Source of the DNA: JBPRGG01 sp051418075
Lineage (GTDB): Bacteria > Bacteroidota > Bacteroidia > Cytophagales > Cyclobacteriaceae
Assembly (NCBI GenBank): GCA_051418075.1
Contig: JBPRGG010000171.1
Location: forward strand, 46,588-110,587
Length of the DNA: 64,000 bases
Reading direction: 5' to 3'
In this document: one piece after another, positions 27,535-37,621 of the stretch
Numbering within the stretch: position 1 is the first letter of the stretch
How the letters are laid out: the number at the start of each line of letters is the position of its first letter
Position numbers and translations under genes: made by a program
The notes under the pieces: model-generated
The model's input: only the letters and a program-made list of their open reading frames with translations
Told to the model about the DNA's origin: nothing
The model's database searches: none

Positions 27535-29565
27535 TTATTTTAAAGACTCTGAAGGAGCTTCCACATAACCACTTTCAATCAAAGACATCAAACCCAAAAG
27601 TCCGCCCCAATGATAAAAACTGGCCGAATGATTGGATTGAAGGCCGTCACCGGTAGTGCTATCGTAATTCTCCCGCACATAATGACCCCGCTCCCATTCC
27701 TTTAATAAAAGACTTTTGGAATTTTGAACCAGTTCATTTTTGGCCTGAACAGCTAAAGGATGATCGTATAAAGAAAGTGCCAAATAGATCAGGAAGTTTA
27801 CCGGAGGCCAGACCCGTCCATCCCAATAGCGGTTTTCCTCGAATACCGGATTACTTTGAGGTACGGTAGGGATCATCCAGCTGGTTTTAAATTCAGCTGG
27901 ATTTAATAAATTATCTGCTATTAATTTTTCCAGTTGATGCTCTGTAACTTCACCTGAAAGAAGGGGAAGGAAACCATTTATAGCTTTGAAGTCTGGAAAT
28001 TTTCCGGTTTCCCAATTCTTGTTTTTAAAAAAATGATCTTCATCATCCCATAATCGCTGCAGATTTTGGGCATAACGACCGGCTCTGTTTCTGATTTCTC
28101 TGGCTTCATCTTTTCTACCCAACACTTCTGCTATATCGGCCAGGGCCCGGCAATCCATTACATATAATCCATTCAGGGAAGCATCCCAGGATTTCATGAT
28201 CGACCTTTGTTGATCAAATTCCTGGTTTTCATAAATAATGGAACCATCCCATCCAGATTCCATAGAAGCGCCAAACCAGCCATGGACCTGTCCCACTGTA
28301 GTCAATTCATAGATAAATCCAATAACCGGTTCATATACATTGGAGCCGTAACTGAGCAATCCCTGATAATCCCGTTTTTCAGCCCACCAGCGATTCCATT
28401 GCAGAAGATCATCATACAACAATTCAAGGAACCACCGTTCACCAAATTTCCGGTAGATCTCCCTGATACATAATGAACCTACAGGGGGTTGGGAACGATC
28501 CCGGGTAATGAAACCGTTAGCCTGTATATTGTTGGGAACAAAACCACCTTCGGTTTTGGCATCGGTCATGGCTTTGGCATTGGCATAGGCAATGGCTTTA
28601 TGACCGGTTGCCGCGGCCTGATAGGCTCCGAAATAAGTGTCCCATAAATACAACACATATCCTTTGTTGGTGTAACTCCACAACCGGCTTACCGGCGTGA
28701 TTACCCGTTCATCCTGGGGATCGAAAAAGGTATTCCAGGCCAAACAGGTTTGCATGGCATTATACACTTCCTCCTCGGCAGCATATCTTGCTTTTTCTTT
28801 TTCCCAGGCTGATTTATTCCGGCTAATGATGGTCCTGATCTGATCCAGGCTCATGGATTGGTTGGTGGATATACCTATGGCCTGATCAGCTTTCAAAGCC
28901 AAATAAGGGGTTTTTATTGAACCAACATAATATTCTTCCACCGGTTTTTGGGTGGCATGAATGGTATATTTTTTAGTTGGGGTCTGGGCAATCAGCCGGT
29001 CGCCTTCCCTGGAGAGGCTCCCGGTTCGGTTCCATAACATGCCAATTTCAACCAGTACCAGGGGCAGTTTTATTCTTTCCGTATAGTTGGAAGTTGATTG
29101 GGAAGATCGATCACCTATGGCGACAAAATTTGTAGGAGTTTTTACCTTTTTTACCTCGATCGGGGTAACCAGGAGTACCAGTTCATCACCCTCAGTGGCG
29201 GACTGGATCTTAAATTTCATCTCGGAATAGGAAATTTCCTGATCGGTATAGGAGCCATCATAGGTATGGCCACCAAACCATATCTTTTCATGATCTACCT
29301 GAGGGATGGTTTCGGTCATCACTTCCGGATTCAGGTAGTCTTTAAATCCAATAGTGATTGAAAAGGCGGAGGGCAGGTCAACAAATGAGGTGGTGCTTCT
29401 GGGATTCCAGGTATTCCAACCGCGGGCAAAATTTTCTTGTAATTTTTGATAAAGAGCCTCCGGGTCAGAAACATGATCCTTCTGAGCAAAGCTGGAAGTA
29501 AATGCTGAAAAGATAATAAGATAAATCAATAATTTCCCAATTGACAACAGATTCATATAACGCAT
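27535..29565 (-). CDS. GH63/MGH1-like alpha-glycosidase, secreted
   Basis: A protein of about 676 residues with an (alpha/alpha)6-barrel of the mannosylglycerate-hydrolase/GH63 type. The start is set at MRYMNLLSIGKLL (29565), which gives a normal signal peptide ending SSFAQ; an ATG at 29607 adds 14 residues. The N-terminal beta-sandwich includes the GWNTWNPRS stretch. The barrel includes SYTNKGYVLYLWDTYFGAYQA, ESGWDGSIIYENQ and YWDGRVWPPVNFLIYLAL, in which acidic residues typical of inverting glucosidases and mannosidases can be seen. It heads a two-gene unit with the FAD oxidoreductase. The exact linkage attacked is unknown. Confidence 0.82.
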   Translation of the reverse strand: MRYMNLLSIGKLLIYLIIFSAFTSSFAQKDHVSDPEALYQKLQENFARGWNTWNPRSTTSFVDLPSAFSITIGFKDYLNPEVMTETIPQVDHEKIWFGGHTYDGSYTDQEISYSEMKFKIQSATEGDELVLLVTPIEVKKVKTPTNFVAIGDRSSQSTSNYTERIKLPLVLVEIGMLWNRTGSLSREGDRLIAQTPTKKYTIHATQKPVEEYYVGSIKTPYLALKADQAIGISTNQSMSLDQIRTIISRNKSAWEKEKARYAAEEEVYNAMQTCLAWNTFFDPQDERVITPVSRLWSYTNKGYVLYLWDTYFGAYQAAATGHKAIAYANAKAMTDAKTEGGFVPNNIQANGFITRDRSQPPVGSLCIREIYRKFGERWFLELLYDDLLQWNRWWAEKRDYQGLLSYGSNVYEPVIGFIYELTTVGQVHGWFGASMESGWDGSIIYENQEFDQQRSIMKSWDASLNGLYVMDCRALADIAEVLGRKDEAREIRNRAGRYAQNLQRLWDDEDHFFKNKNWETGKFPDFKAINGFLPLLSGEVTEHQLEKLIADNLLNPAEFKTSWMIPTVPQSNPVFEENRYWDGRVWPPVNFLIYLALSLYDHPLAVQAKNELVQNSKSLLLKEWERGHYVRENYDSTTGDGLQSNHSASFYHWGGLLGLMSLIESGYVEAPSESLK

Positions 29566-30035
29566 GATGAGGTAGATTTTAGTCATCATTAAGTTAATGT
29601 ATGGCATTTAAATAACATAGTTTTTAGGGTATAAAATATGACTTCTTATATTTCTCTAATAAAAATAGTGAGACTACGAAGACCTAATGAGAACGAGCGG
29701 AATCTTGAATCAATGCAAACATATTTATTTGACAGTTCATAGCGGGTATTTTTATAATTCAAAAAAAAGCACCCTTAAAACCACACAACGACCATATTTT
29801 TGCGAAATTTGACTTTAGTCGGATGATAGTAAAAAAAATAAGCAGTTATCCATCAATATTTTTAAACCATTAAAAAATACTACGCTGGAGCGGGAAACCA
29901 CTAATTCTCCAGCAACCAGCTATAGTTTGCTTCCCAATATCATTGAAGGGTGGAAAACAGTGCCTACATAACAAAGTAACCCGGGATAAAAAATAAAGCC
30001 TGCGGCAGCGATAGAATTTAAACAGATCGCGAGAT
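29566..30035. other. Gap upstream of GH63-like gene
   Basis: About 470 bases separate the GH63-like and GH43 genes. The part near 29570-29700 should carry the promoter of the GH63 unit. GCTGGAG (29884-29890) pairs with CTCCAGC (29907-29913) as a small hairpin without a T-run. No gene is seen. Confidence 0.4.
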
Positions 30036-31037
30036 CTAATCCTGCTGATGTTGTCTGAAATCGGGAAAGCCAGAACTGGTCCAATCCACCACACGGGCCC
30101 GGGATGCCCTATTGGGATCATCCAGTTCATGTCCCAGGATATTTTTGTAATTACGGGCATGATATATCATAACTACGGTTTCGTCATCCTCCGCCAATGT
30201 AAATGAATTATGACCTGGCCCGAATCTTTCCAGATCTTCATTGGTATAAAATACCGGGCCGGGAGATTTGTTCCAGTTAACTGTATCCAGTAAATCATCT
30301 TTTTCATTGATCCACAATAATCCCATACAATAGTTGTGGTTGGTAGCGCTGGCCGAATAGGTCACAAAGATCTTTCCATTTCTTTTGATTACTGCTGGCC
30401 CTTCATTCACCTGATATTTCATTTTTTCCCAGTTGAATTCAGGTTGGCTAAGTACAACTTCCGGGCCTGTCAGGGCTAACGGATCTTTCATTTCAGATAA
30501 TAATAAGGCTGTTCCTTCCTTTCCCGGTATATTTTGAGCCCAGATTAAATATCTTTTCCCCTGATGTTCAAAAGTGGTTGCATCCAGGGAAAAGGAATTC
30601 CATTTGGTTACTATCATCCCTTCTTCTTTCCATGATCCTTCCATAGGATTCTCAGATGGATTGGACAAGACCCACATTCTGATATTCCAAATATTTTCTG
30701 CTTCACCTGCAGCAAAATAAATGTACCATTTTCCCGCTATTTTATGAAGTTCCGGAGCCCAGATATGGTGACCCATCACCCCCTTTTCATGCTTATGCCA
30801 TATCTCTTTTTCTTCAGCTTCCTTTAATCCATTGATACTCAATGCCTTTCTTAATACAATGCGATCATATTCCGGTACTGTGGCAATGAAATAATAAATT
30901 CCGCTTTTAGTTTTATAGACCCATGGATCAGCCCGTTGCTCTGCTATAGGATTATTAAATTCCATCTCCTGGGACATACACAGGGGAGCAAATAAAAAGT
31001 AAAATACAATTAAGGTTATTAAATTTGGCAGATTCAT
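30036..31037 (-). CDS. GH43 family glycosidase (arabinofuranosidase-like)
   Basis: A 333-residue secreted enzyme. The start at 31037 (MNLPNLITLIVFYFLFAPLC) gives a good signal; another ATG lies 21 bases upstream. The five-bladed propeller shows the three catalytic acids: Asp in QRADPWVYK, the pKa-modulating Asp in NSFSLDATTF and the Glu in QVNEGPAVIKRNGK. HHIWAPELHKIAGKWYIYFA is another hallmark. The family removes arabinofuranosyl or xylosyl units; this compact single-domain form resembles exo-acting alpha-arabinofuranosidases. It is alone on the minus strand, 430 bases upstream of the GH63 unit. Substrate inferred from family only. Confidence 0.88.
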   Translation of the reverse strand: MNLPNLITLIVFYFLFAPLCMSQEMEFNNPIAEQRADPWVYKTKSGIYYFIATVPEYDRIVLRKALSINGLKEAEEKEIWHKHEKGVMGHHIWAPELHKIAGKWYIYFAAGEAENIWNIRMWVLSNPSENPMEGSWKEEGMIVTKWNSFSLDATTFEHQGKRYLIWAQNIPGKEGTALLLSEMKDPLALTGPEVVLSQPEFNWEKMKYQVNEGPAVIKRNGKIFVTYSASATNHNYCMGLLWINEKDDLLDTVNWNKSPGPVFYTNEDLERFGPGHNSFTLAEDDETVVMIYHARNYKNILGHELDDPNRASRARVVDWTSSGFPDFRQHQQD

Positions 31038-31324
31038 AAACTGTTTCAGATATAGCACTAGGTGATTTAATTTCTACACATTGGCAATTCTTATTTTGAA
31101 ATATCCATTGATGTACCTCTAAATTAAGCTGTTTATAATTAAAAATTGTCATGCATAAACCCAAACTATTGTAAAAATCAGCTGAATAAATTTGTACCTG
31201 GCTCAGCTATTTTAATAGATGTTTGACTGATAATCAACATTATTTCAGCAATTGTATAGAAATGATTGATCTAAATGACAGATATGGGAAAGAAATTATT
31301 TTCTGCTCAGATAAAATATCATAC

Positions 31325-32493
31325 TCAGCCTCCGTCATTATATAGCTGATCCAGCCATTGAGCCACAGAAACCTGGTGAATGAAAAGCAATCCGTCATAA
31401 TTATCCCTGAGATTGAGTCGAACAGTTTCATACCCGTAATTCAATGAATTGACGGGAGAAAATATCCAATGATCATTGGCTCCCTGATCAGTCTGGTTCA
31501 GATTGATAAACAGGTCCTTACCATGATCCAGAAGTTGATGTTCCAGGTAGGTGGAATCCAATGGCCCAATTTCTAAATGCTGCTGATCCCAAAACCTCCA
31601 TACCGATCCGGAACCGGCATATAATCCAATGGCATAAACCTGATCCGGATTGACATTGTGGATGATTTCACCTGCCCCTTTTCCCATCAGTACCTGCCCG
31701 GCTACCGATACCGGATTTTGACTATAGCTTTTTTGCACATGGGTGTTGTGGGTCCAGACTACTATTTTTTGTTCCGGTATCAGGGTTTGGGAGATCCAAA
31801 GGATATTTTCAGCCAGTATGAGCTCTCTGACATGATGATCTTGATAGGGATTGCCGGTAGAAAGCCGGATATAGTCCACCCGATTTTGTAAGGCTTTTCG
31901 TAACACCTGATCCCCTGTTTGGCCTAAACTGATAAGGTGAAGATGTTGAAGGGCCCATTGATAAGCCTGAATCAGTTCAACCTTGCTGGTGTCAGTAAAA
32001 CAAAATCAGGTTGAGTCATTGATTGCATTTGAATATCATAAAATGCCAGCTCTAATTGCTGATAGTCATATGCTGTTTTTCCCTGGAATAATTGACTCAG
32101 CCATTCCCCAAAAGTACCGGCCGAAAAGAGGTCATAGCCCAGCAGCTTTATTTTGTTTTGTTTGACCAATTCAAATAAAGGATTGGCTTCCTTAAAATGC
32201 ATAAAAGGATACATGGTGTTTTTCAATGCTTCTTCCTCCGACATCTGGTTAATTTGTTGTTGGGTAAAAAGGCAATCTCCCATACTGGCTTCCAGTACAA
32301 GGTACTCAAATCCCAGTTCCTGATTGAGGTACTTTACCAGTGTCGCTTTACTTAAAAAATACTCGGCGCTGCAATGGGTACTTTCTCCCAACAGAACAAC
32401 TTTTTTATGTTCCAGGATTGGGGCCATGAAACCAAAGTCATAACCCTGGCCGGATCTTATCGGGTATGTTTTCAGTTGGAATTTGTTATTCAT
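31325..32493 (-). pseudogene. Frameshifted erythromycin-esterase family protein
   Basis: Two minus-strand segments together form one Ere-family protein. The first part (32493 down to ~31972) begins MNNKFQLKTYPI and has KKVVLLGESTHCSAEYFLSK, the family's GE-T-H motif, and LVLEASMGD. It stops at PDFVLLTPARLN. The second part is in another frame from ~32000 and resumes with SKVELIQAYQWALQHL, then KIVVWTHNTHVQKS (catalytic-type His) through to LDQLYNDGG. The break lies between ~31975 and 32010. The members hydrolyse esters, sometimes macrolide rings. This copy should be inactive unless frameshifting occurs or the base call is wrong. No other decay is visible, so loss is recent or an assembly error. 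Confidence 0.82.
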
Positions 32494-32647
32494 AGAGGAA
32501 AAAATTAGTATGATGTACCATATAAAAATAATTCAGATAAATCATTTCTTTTACACCAATAAAACCATTAATTGATCCACTAATGTAAAAACATCTGTAC
32601 AATTCCTGGATTATAACTACTTTTATTCAAAACAAAAACCTAAATCT

Positions 32648-33682
32648 ATGGAAACAATGAAAGCGGTAAGATGTCTGAAATATGGCCCGCCTGAGGTATT
32701 ACAGCTTACCGAGGTTGCCCAACCAATTCCTAAAGATAACGAGATCCTGGTTAAAATCCATGCCACCACGGTAGCTGCAGGAGATTGCCGTATGAGAGGA
32801 TTTAATGTACCCTCCTCTTATAGATTAATTGCACGTTTTGCCCTGGGTTTTAACAAACCACGTAAAGATATATTAGGTATGGAAATAGCCGGAGAAGTGG
32901 TGGTGGCAGGTAAAAAGGTGAAAAAATATAAAATTGGTGACCTGGTATTTGGCCAAACCGTTATGCAGCATTTTGGTGGTTATGCCGAATACATTTGCCT
33001 GCCTGAAACCACTTTAATTGAACTAAAACCAAAAAACCTCTCCCTGGCTGAATCTGCTACAATCCCTATTGGGGGTCGTACAGCCCTTTATTTCCTCAGG
33101 CAAGCCAGAATTCAGACCGGACAGAAAGTGTTGATTTATGGATCTTCAGGCAGTGTGGGTACCTATGCGGTACAATTAGCCAAATATTTTGGGGCTGAAG
33201 TGACCGGAGTATGCAGTACCAGCAACCTGAAACTGGTAAGTTCATTAGGAGCTGATCAGGTCATTGATTACACCCGGGAAGATTTTACTGAAAATGGTGA
33301 AAGTTATGATATTATCTTTGATACAGTAGGAAAAACAGCTATGGCTAAAACCATTCGTTCCATCCGAAAAAATGGTTATTTTCTTCATGCAGTGGCCACT
33401 CCGGCAGTTAGTTTTCAAATGCAATGGGCCAAATGGACCACCGGAAAAAACATGGTGGGCGGAGGCCCGGAAAAAGATCAGCAGGAACTTTCTTTTCTGA
33501 AGGAATTGGTAGAACAGGGAAAACTCAGGACGGTAATAGACCGAACCTATACCCTAGAAGAAATTGTTGAGGCCCATCGCTATGTGGATCAGGGTCATAA
33601 AAAAGGGAACGTCATTATTCTGGTTGATGCCAAAGTTGATCAATTGGCGGAGCCATTACCTTTAAAAAATAATGCCTTATGA
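32648..33682 (+). CDS. NAD(P)-dependent alcohol dehydrogenase, quinone-oxidoreductase type
   Basis: A 344-residue medium-chain dehydrogenase/reductase. The GroES-like domain (residues ~1-130) has AAGDCRMRGF and ILGMEIAGEVVVAGKKVKKY. The Rossmann domain (~130-320) has the nucleotide-binding YGSSGSVGTYAVQLAKYFGA, then SLGADQVIDYTREDF and YDIIFDTVGK. The usual structural-zinc cysteine cluster is absent, as in quinone oxidoreductase-like members. It overlaps the following SDR-type gene by four bases (ATGA), so the two are translationally coupled and probably act in one redox process. Physiological substrate unknown. Confidence 0.9.
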   Translation: METMKAVRCLKYGPPEVLQLTEVAQPIPKDNEILVKIHATTVAAGDCRMRGFNVPSSYRLIARFALGFNKPRKDILGMEIAGEVVVAGKKVKKYKIGDLVFGQTVMQHFGGYAEYICLPETTLIELKPKNLSLAESATIPIGGRTALYFLRQARIQTGQKVLIYGSSGSVGTYAVQLAKYFGAEVTGVCSTSNLKLVSSLGADQVIDYTREDFTENGESYDIIFDTVGKTAMAKTIRSIRKNGYFLHAVATPAVSFQMQWAKWTTGKNMVGGGPEKDQQELSFLKELVEQGKLRTVIDRTYTLEEIVEAHRYVDQGHKKGNVIILVDAKVDQLAEPLPLKNNAL

Positions 33683-34401
33683 AATCCTTGGTGTTGGGCG
33701 CCAGCGGTGCCACCGGTCGGGAGGTAGTTGAACAACTGCTTCTTTTAAATCAACCGGTCAAAGTGCTTGTTCGCCGGCCTGAAAATGTACCTGAATCCTG
33801 GAAGGATCATAAAAATCTCAACCTGGTGTCGACAAACATCTCAGAAATAAGCCAGGAAGATATGGTCGCCTTTTTGAAGGATTGCCAGGCCGTGATTTCC
33901 TGCCTGGGACATAATCTGACATTCAAGGGTATTTATGGAAAACCACGAAAACTGGTTACAAATGCGGTACGCCTTGTTTATGAAGCTATCCAAAAAAATC
34001 AATCCAAACAAGTGACAAAGCTGGTCCTGATGAATACGGCCGGAAATAGCAACAGGGATTTGAATGAAAAAGTCACCCTGGGGGAAAAATTGATCATAGG
34101 ATTACTGCGTATTGTACTGCCGCCCCACCCGGACAATGAAAAGGCGGCAGATTTTCTGAGGCTCAATATTGGTCAAAATCATCCCCGGATTGAATGGGTA
34201 GCTGTAAGACCGGATAGTTTGGTCAATCATGACAAAGTCTCCAGGTACCATTTGCATGAATCTCCCACCAGAAGTGCCTTGTTTAACCCGGGAAAAACCA
34301 GTCGCATCAATGTGGGCCATTTTATGGCTGATTTGGTGACAAACCAGGCAAGCTGGGATCAGTGGAAGGGAAGAATGCCGGTAATTTATAATGAAGACTA
34401 G
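33679..34401 (+). CDS. NAD(P)H-binding atypical short-chain dehydrogenase (NmrA-like)
   Basis: A 240-residue Rossmann protein. MKSLVLGASGATGREVVEQLL is the dinucleotide-binding start, VKVLVRRPENVP the cofactor-selecting Arg pair and AVISCLGHN the second strand, followed by KLVLMNTAGNSN. It has no catalytic YxxxK of classical SDRs, which fits the NAD(P)H-binding/NmrA-like group of reductases or redox sensors. Its start codon overlaps the stop of the alcohol dehydrogenase gene, so the two genes form an operon. Function beyond NAD(P) binding is not shown. Confidence 0.88.
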   Translation: MKSLVLGASGATGREVVEQLLLLNQPVKVLVRRPENVPESWKDHKNLNLVSTNISEISQEDMVAFLKDCQAVISCLGHNLTFKGIYGKPRKLVTNAVRLVYEAIQKNQSKQVTKLVLMNTAGNSNRDLNEKVTLGEKLIIGLLRIVLPPHPDNEKAADFLRLNIGQNHPRIEWVAVRPDSLVNHDKVSRYHLHESPTRSALFNPGKTSRINVGHFMADLVTNQASWDQWKGRMPVIYNED

Positions 34402-34970
34402 TCGATCATGACAGGACAATTTTCCTGCTGAGAATATTTCGAATCATTTTTGATATATGCAAACTTAAGGCTAAAGCATTTATCTTCAGTAAGTACCTGA
34501 AATTCATTGGTTAATTTATCCACTGCATTATCTTTCCTGTAATTTACAATTTTCTTTAGCATAAAAAATGAGCTTAATTGTCTTTGCAGGTAATCCAAAA
34601 CACGCGACGGTAATGCTCTGTGTAATTAGAAAAGCAGATTTAAGTTATAATTGACAGGCAAAAAGCCACTTCCTGAAGTTTATAGTGTCTGTACGCGTCT
34701 GAAGCCAGTTTTCGGCAAATTTTGTCTATCATTTTAGGAAGATATTATCATAATATGAATGAAGTCTTTCTTTTTCAATTCCATTATTAAGCTGAAGCCT
34801 TTATATTATTAGTGGCAAAACTATTGGAATTGTCACATACAAGTCATTTTTTTTAGGTTTTAGCCTAAAAATAATAAGAGGAGGCAGGAACCAGGATTGG
34901 TCAAACATATTCCATTAGTTGATCCTGGTTTTTCCGTAATCCTCCGGCCCAGTAATAATTCTTCAAAGTC
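34402..34970. other. Gap with hairpins
   Basis: About 570 bases between the convergent SDR-like and VOC genes. TTTTAGG (34851-34857) pairs with CCTAAAA (34864-34870). A 66-codon minus-strand frame (34398-34598) is not convincing. No gene was recognised; a small RNA is possible but unproven. Confidence 0.35.
34889..34933 (+). terminator. Long-loop stem, candidate terminator
   Basis: AACCAGGAT (34889-34897) pairs with ATCCTGGTT (34922-34930) across a 24-base loop, with Ts to 34933. It lies ~490 bases after the SDR-type gene and could end that transcript or an intergenic RNA. Confidence 0.5.
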
Positions 34971-35444
34971 TTATTGTATAGAATGAAGTCCTAATTTGTT
35001 GCCTTCAGTATCAATAAATAAGGCAAAGTACCCCATTTCAGGACTTATTTCGGTTTTCGGCAGCAAAACCTGTCCTCCATTTTGTACTATATTACCCAAC
35101 ATTGGTTGCAGGTCGTTTCCCGCATTCAGGTAAAGTACAGCCCCATCTGTAGTTGGGGTGTAATCATCACCTTTCACCAATGCTACATTAACTGTTTCAC
35201 CATTACCCGACAAAATACCCATTTGGGTTCCATCCATGTTAACTTCTTCAATGGGTACATTTAGAATTGCTTGATAAAACTTTGCTGCTCTCGAAAAATC
35301 ACTGACAGGAATTTCCACTATTGATATTAAATTGCTCATATTATTTGATTTTTGATTTATAACTGATCTGTGCTGGGCATTTGTTGAGTAGTTGCAAGCA
35401 AAAATCCCAATCATAAACAAGAAAATGATCCTAATGCTATTCAT
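34971..35444 (-). CDS. VOC/glyoxalase-fold protein
   Basis: A vicinal-oxygen-chelate domain covers SNLISIVEIPVSDFSRAAKFYQ to the C-terminus (PEMGYFALFIDTEGNKLGLHS), with paired beta-alpha-beta-beta-beta units typical of glyoxalase/bleomycin-resistance proteins. Two starts are possible. ATG 35444 adds a hydrophobic N-terminus ending IGIFAC, which could be a lipoprotein signal, followed by STNAQ, which could be a signal-peptidase I site. ATG 35339 gives a cytoplasmic 122-residue protein of usual length. The extra N-terminal segment is in frame and signal-like, so export is possible but unusual. Substrate unknown. Confidence 0.82.
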   Translation of the reverse strand: MNSIRIIFLFMIGIFACNYSTNAQHRSVINQKSNNMSNLISIVEIPVSDFSRAAKFYQAILNVPIEEVNMDGTQMGILSGNGETVNVALVKGDDYTPTTDGAVLYLNAGNDLQPMLGNIVQNGGQVLLPKTEISPEMGYFALFIDTEGNKLGLHSIQ

Positions 35445-36029
35445 TTTTAAAAATTTTTTGTTCAGGAAGTAAAATTATACCTACCTCAAATGCAGAAATA
35501 GTAAAAATGCGACAGCTTAGTCTCTGGCATAGAAAATGGATAACAAAACCAGGCTTTCATCATTTTCTCCATAGGGATTCAATTCCAGCTTCTGTTTCAG
35601 AACATTGGCTCTTTGATAAAACAGAAATATCAGAATATAGAGAGCAAAAGCAACCAGGCCATAATGGGTGCTCATGTTTTTTAAATGGTTTGTAGCCAGG
35701 TATCAAAGTCACACGAAAATTCCGGTAAATATTTTAACACCAGCAACATAAAATCACCTCAGTTTCTCTTTCCCCTCCTACTGCATTTTTCTATTGACAA
35801 TTCCAACAACCAAAATAGCAGCTTCTGAAATTATTCCCAAAAAAAGTGTAAGGAATTCACAAAAGAAGCAGGTCCCCTCCGGACAGGACAAAAAAATGAA
35901 GTAAGGTAGCAGGTCTGATAAGTTGCAATAAAGCCATACAAACCTTAAACTTTCCAGCAAAATGTATTTAAAATATTACAGGATTTTGTTGAATCTAACT
36001 ATATTGCTGAATATAATTCAGTAACTTAA
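35445..36029. other. Non-coding gap before GH32
   Basis: About 585 bases between the divergent VOC and GH32 genes. Two ~60-codon frames (35507 plus, 35960 minus) have no supporting features. Promoters for both flanking genes should be here, but I cannot place them. Confidence 0.35.
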
Positions 36030-37595
36030 ATGTCTGACATGCAACCAATTATAAGATGGGTATTTATCTTTTACCTGGGAGGCACCGTTTCAGTTTATGG
36101 TCAAAGCTGGGACAACTGGAAACTGGAGCCGGATAATATTGACCGGGCCATTGATTACTTCAGGCCTATGCTCCAAAAAGATAGTTTACGCCCAGGTTTC
36201 CACCTCACGCCCCCCTCAGGGTGTATGGGTGATCCCAATGGTGGGATTTATCACCAGGGTTGGTATCACATTTTTTATGGTCTTCAGCCTTTTGCCTTTC
36301 ATCCGGGTGGATGGTATTGGGCTCATGCCCGCAGCCAGGACCTGCTACACTGGGAACCTATGCCTACCGGATTGACCCCGGCTTTTGAACTAGGCCTTTC
36401 AGCTATCGGTTCTGGTTCCACCATTATTACTGAAGATGGTCAGAAACTGGCATTCTATTCTCAAAGCAAAGATGGTCCCATGAAATTCTGGCGAGCCGAA
36501 TTCACCAATGATCAATTGAGTTCCTGGCACCATCCGGGAAAAAACCCGATCCTTACCCTGGATCATCCAGGATTACCTCCTTTTGATGATTTTTGGAGGG
36601 ATCCTTTTGTATTTAAGGCTGAAGGACGTACTTTCATGATCGCCTGTGCCGACCTGATGGAGGAAAATTATGTACCCGTGCCCATCTTTGAAGCAAAAAA
36701 TGATGCCCTCACCGAATGGGAATATAAAGGGATCCTGTTCACTTATCCCAAACATAAAAACCGGAATTTTGAAGTGCCTGAAATTCGCCCATTGGGTGAT
36801 CAATGGATATTTATGGCCTCTACCGATGCCCCGGTAGACCGATGTGTATATTTCCTGGGTGATCTGGATTTAAATAATTTCATCTTTACGCCTTATCAGG
36901 AGGGAGTTATCGATTACAGCGGCCATTATTATGCCCAGGAAACCATTTTAGATGACCTGGGTAATCTATACCTGATGGGTTGGATGCCAGGATGGGACCG
37001 GGACTGGTTGCCCACTTATATGAATGAACCCCTTAAAAACAGTTTTCCTCTCTGGAATGGCTGTTTTGCCCTACCCCGAAAACTGGATCTGGATAAACTG
37101 GGCAAACTGAGGCAACAACCTCCGGCTATATACCAGGATTTGAGAACCGAACCGGTTTCACTATCAGCCCGGGATCTGCCGGTGGATGGGCCTATGACAA
37201 AATATACGGTACTGGATGAAATTAGGGGAAGACAACTGGAAATCCAGGCGGAATTTGCCCTTAAATCAGCTTCCTTTTGTGGCCTGAATGTGCTTTGTGA
37301 TGATTCCGGAAAAGGTGGTTTATATATTGCCTGGAGCGGTGACAAGCTGAATATAGATGGTGTGGAGGTACCAGTCAGGGAGTGGCAACCGGGAACAAAT
37401 TTGCAACTGCAAATTTTTGTAGATCAACAACTGGTAGAAATATTTGTCAACCAGGGAAGGTATTGTGTTTCCCGACAGGTCAGCCGGGAAAATATCCGGG
37501 GAGACCGGGTAGCCTTGACCAGCCTGGGTGGTACGGCCAGAATGGTAAGCCTGCAAGCCTGGAGATTAAAAAGTATAAATTCATTGGTTGAGTAA
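36030..37595 (+). CDS. GH32 fructan beta-fructosidase/levanase-like
   Basis: A 521-residue secreted family 32 enzyme that releases fructose from fructans or sucrose-type substrates. A signal peptide ends near VSVYGQ. The N-terminal five-bladed propeller has the nucleophile motif CMGDPNG (Asp68; usually WMNDPNG, altered here), WRDPFVF (~190, transition-state Asp) and NFEVPEIRP (~250), where the usual Glu-Cys acid/base motif is Glu-Val. YYAQETILD and LYLMGWMPGW follow. The C-terminal beta-sandwich (~375-515) includes LQIFVDQQLVEIFVNQG. An ATG at 36039 is an alternative start. It stands alone on the plus strand with no transporter or fructokinase next to it. Confidence 0.88.
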   Translation: MSDMQPIIRWVFIFYLGGTVSVYGQSWDNWKLEPDNIDRAIDYFRPMLQKDSLRPGFHLTPPSGCMGDPNGGIYHQGWYHIFYGLQPFAFHPGGWYWAHARSQDLLHWEPMPTGLTPAFELGLSAIGSGSTIITEDGQKLAFYSQSKDGPMKFWRAEFTNDQLSSWHHPGKNPILTLDHPGLPPFDDFWRDPFVFKAEGRTFMIACADLMEENYVPVPIFEAKNDALTEWEYKGILFTYPKHKNRNFEVPEIRPLGDQWIFMASTDAPVDRCVYFLGDLDLNNFIFTPYQEGVIDYSGHYYAQETILDDLGNLYLMGWMPGWDRDWLPTYMNEPLKNSFPLWNGCFALPRKLDLDKLGKLRQQPPAIYQDLRTEPVSLSARDLPVDGPMTKYTVLDEIRGRQLEIQAEFALKSASFCGLNVLCDDSGKGGLYIAWSGDKLNIDGVEVPVREWQPGTNLQLQIFVDQQLVEIFVNQGRYCVSRQVSRENIRGDRVALTSLGGTARMVSLQAWRLKSINSLVE

Positions 37596-37621
37596 CACAT
37601 TTATTGGGGAGATTTCCCTGA

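Noticed and set aside
34398..34598. 66-codon minus-strand frame overlapping the end of the SDR-type gene
   Set aside because: No recognisable features and it lies in an AT-rich gap.
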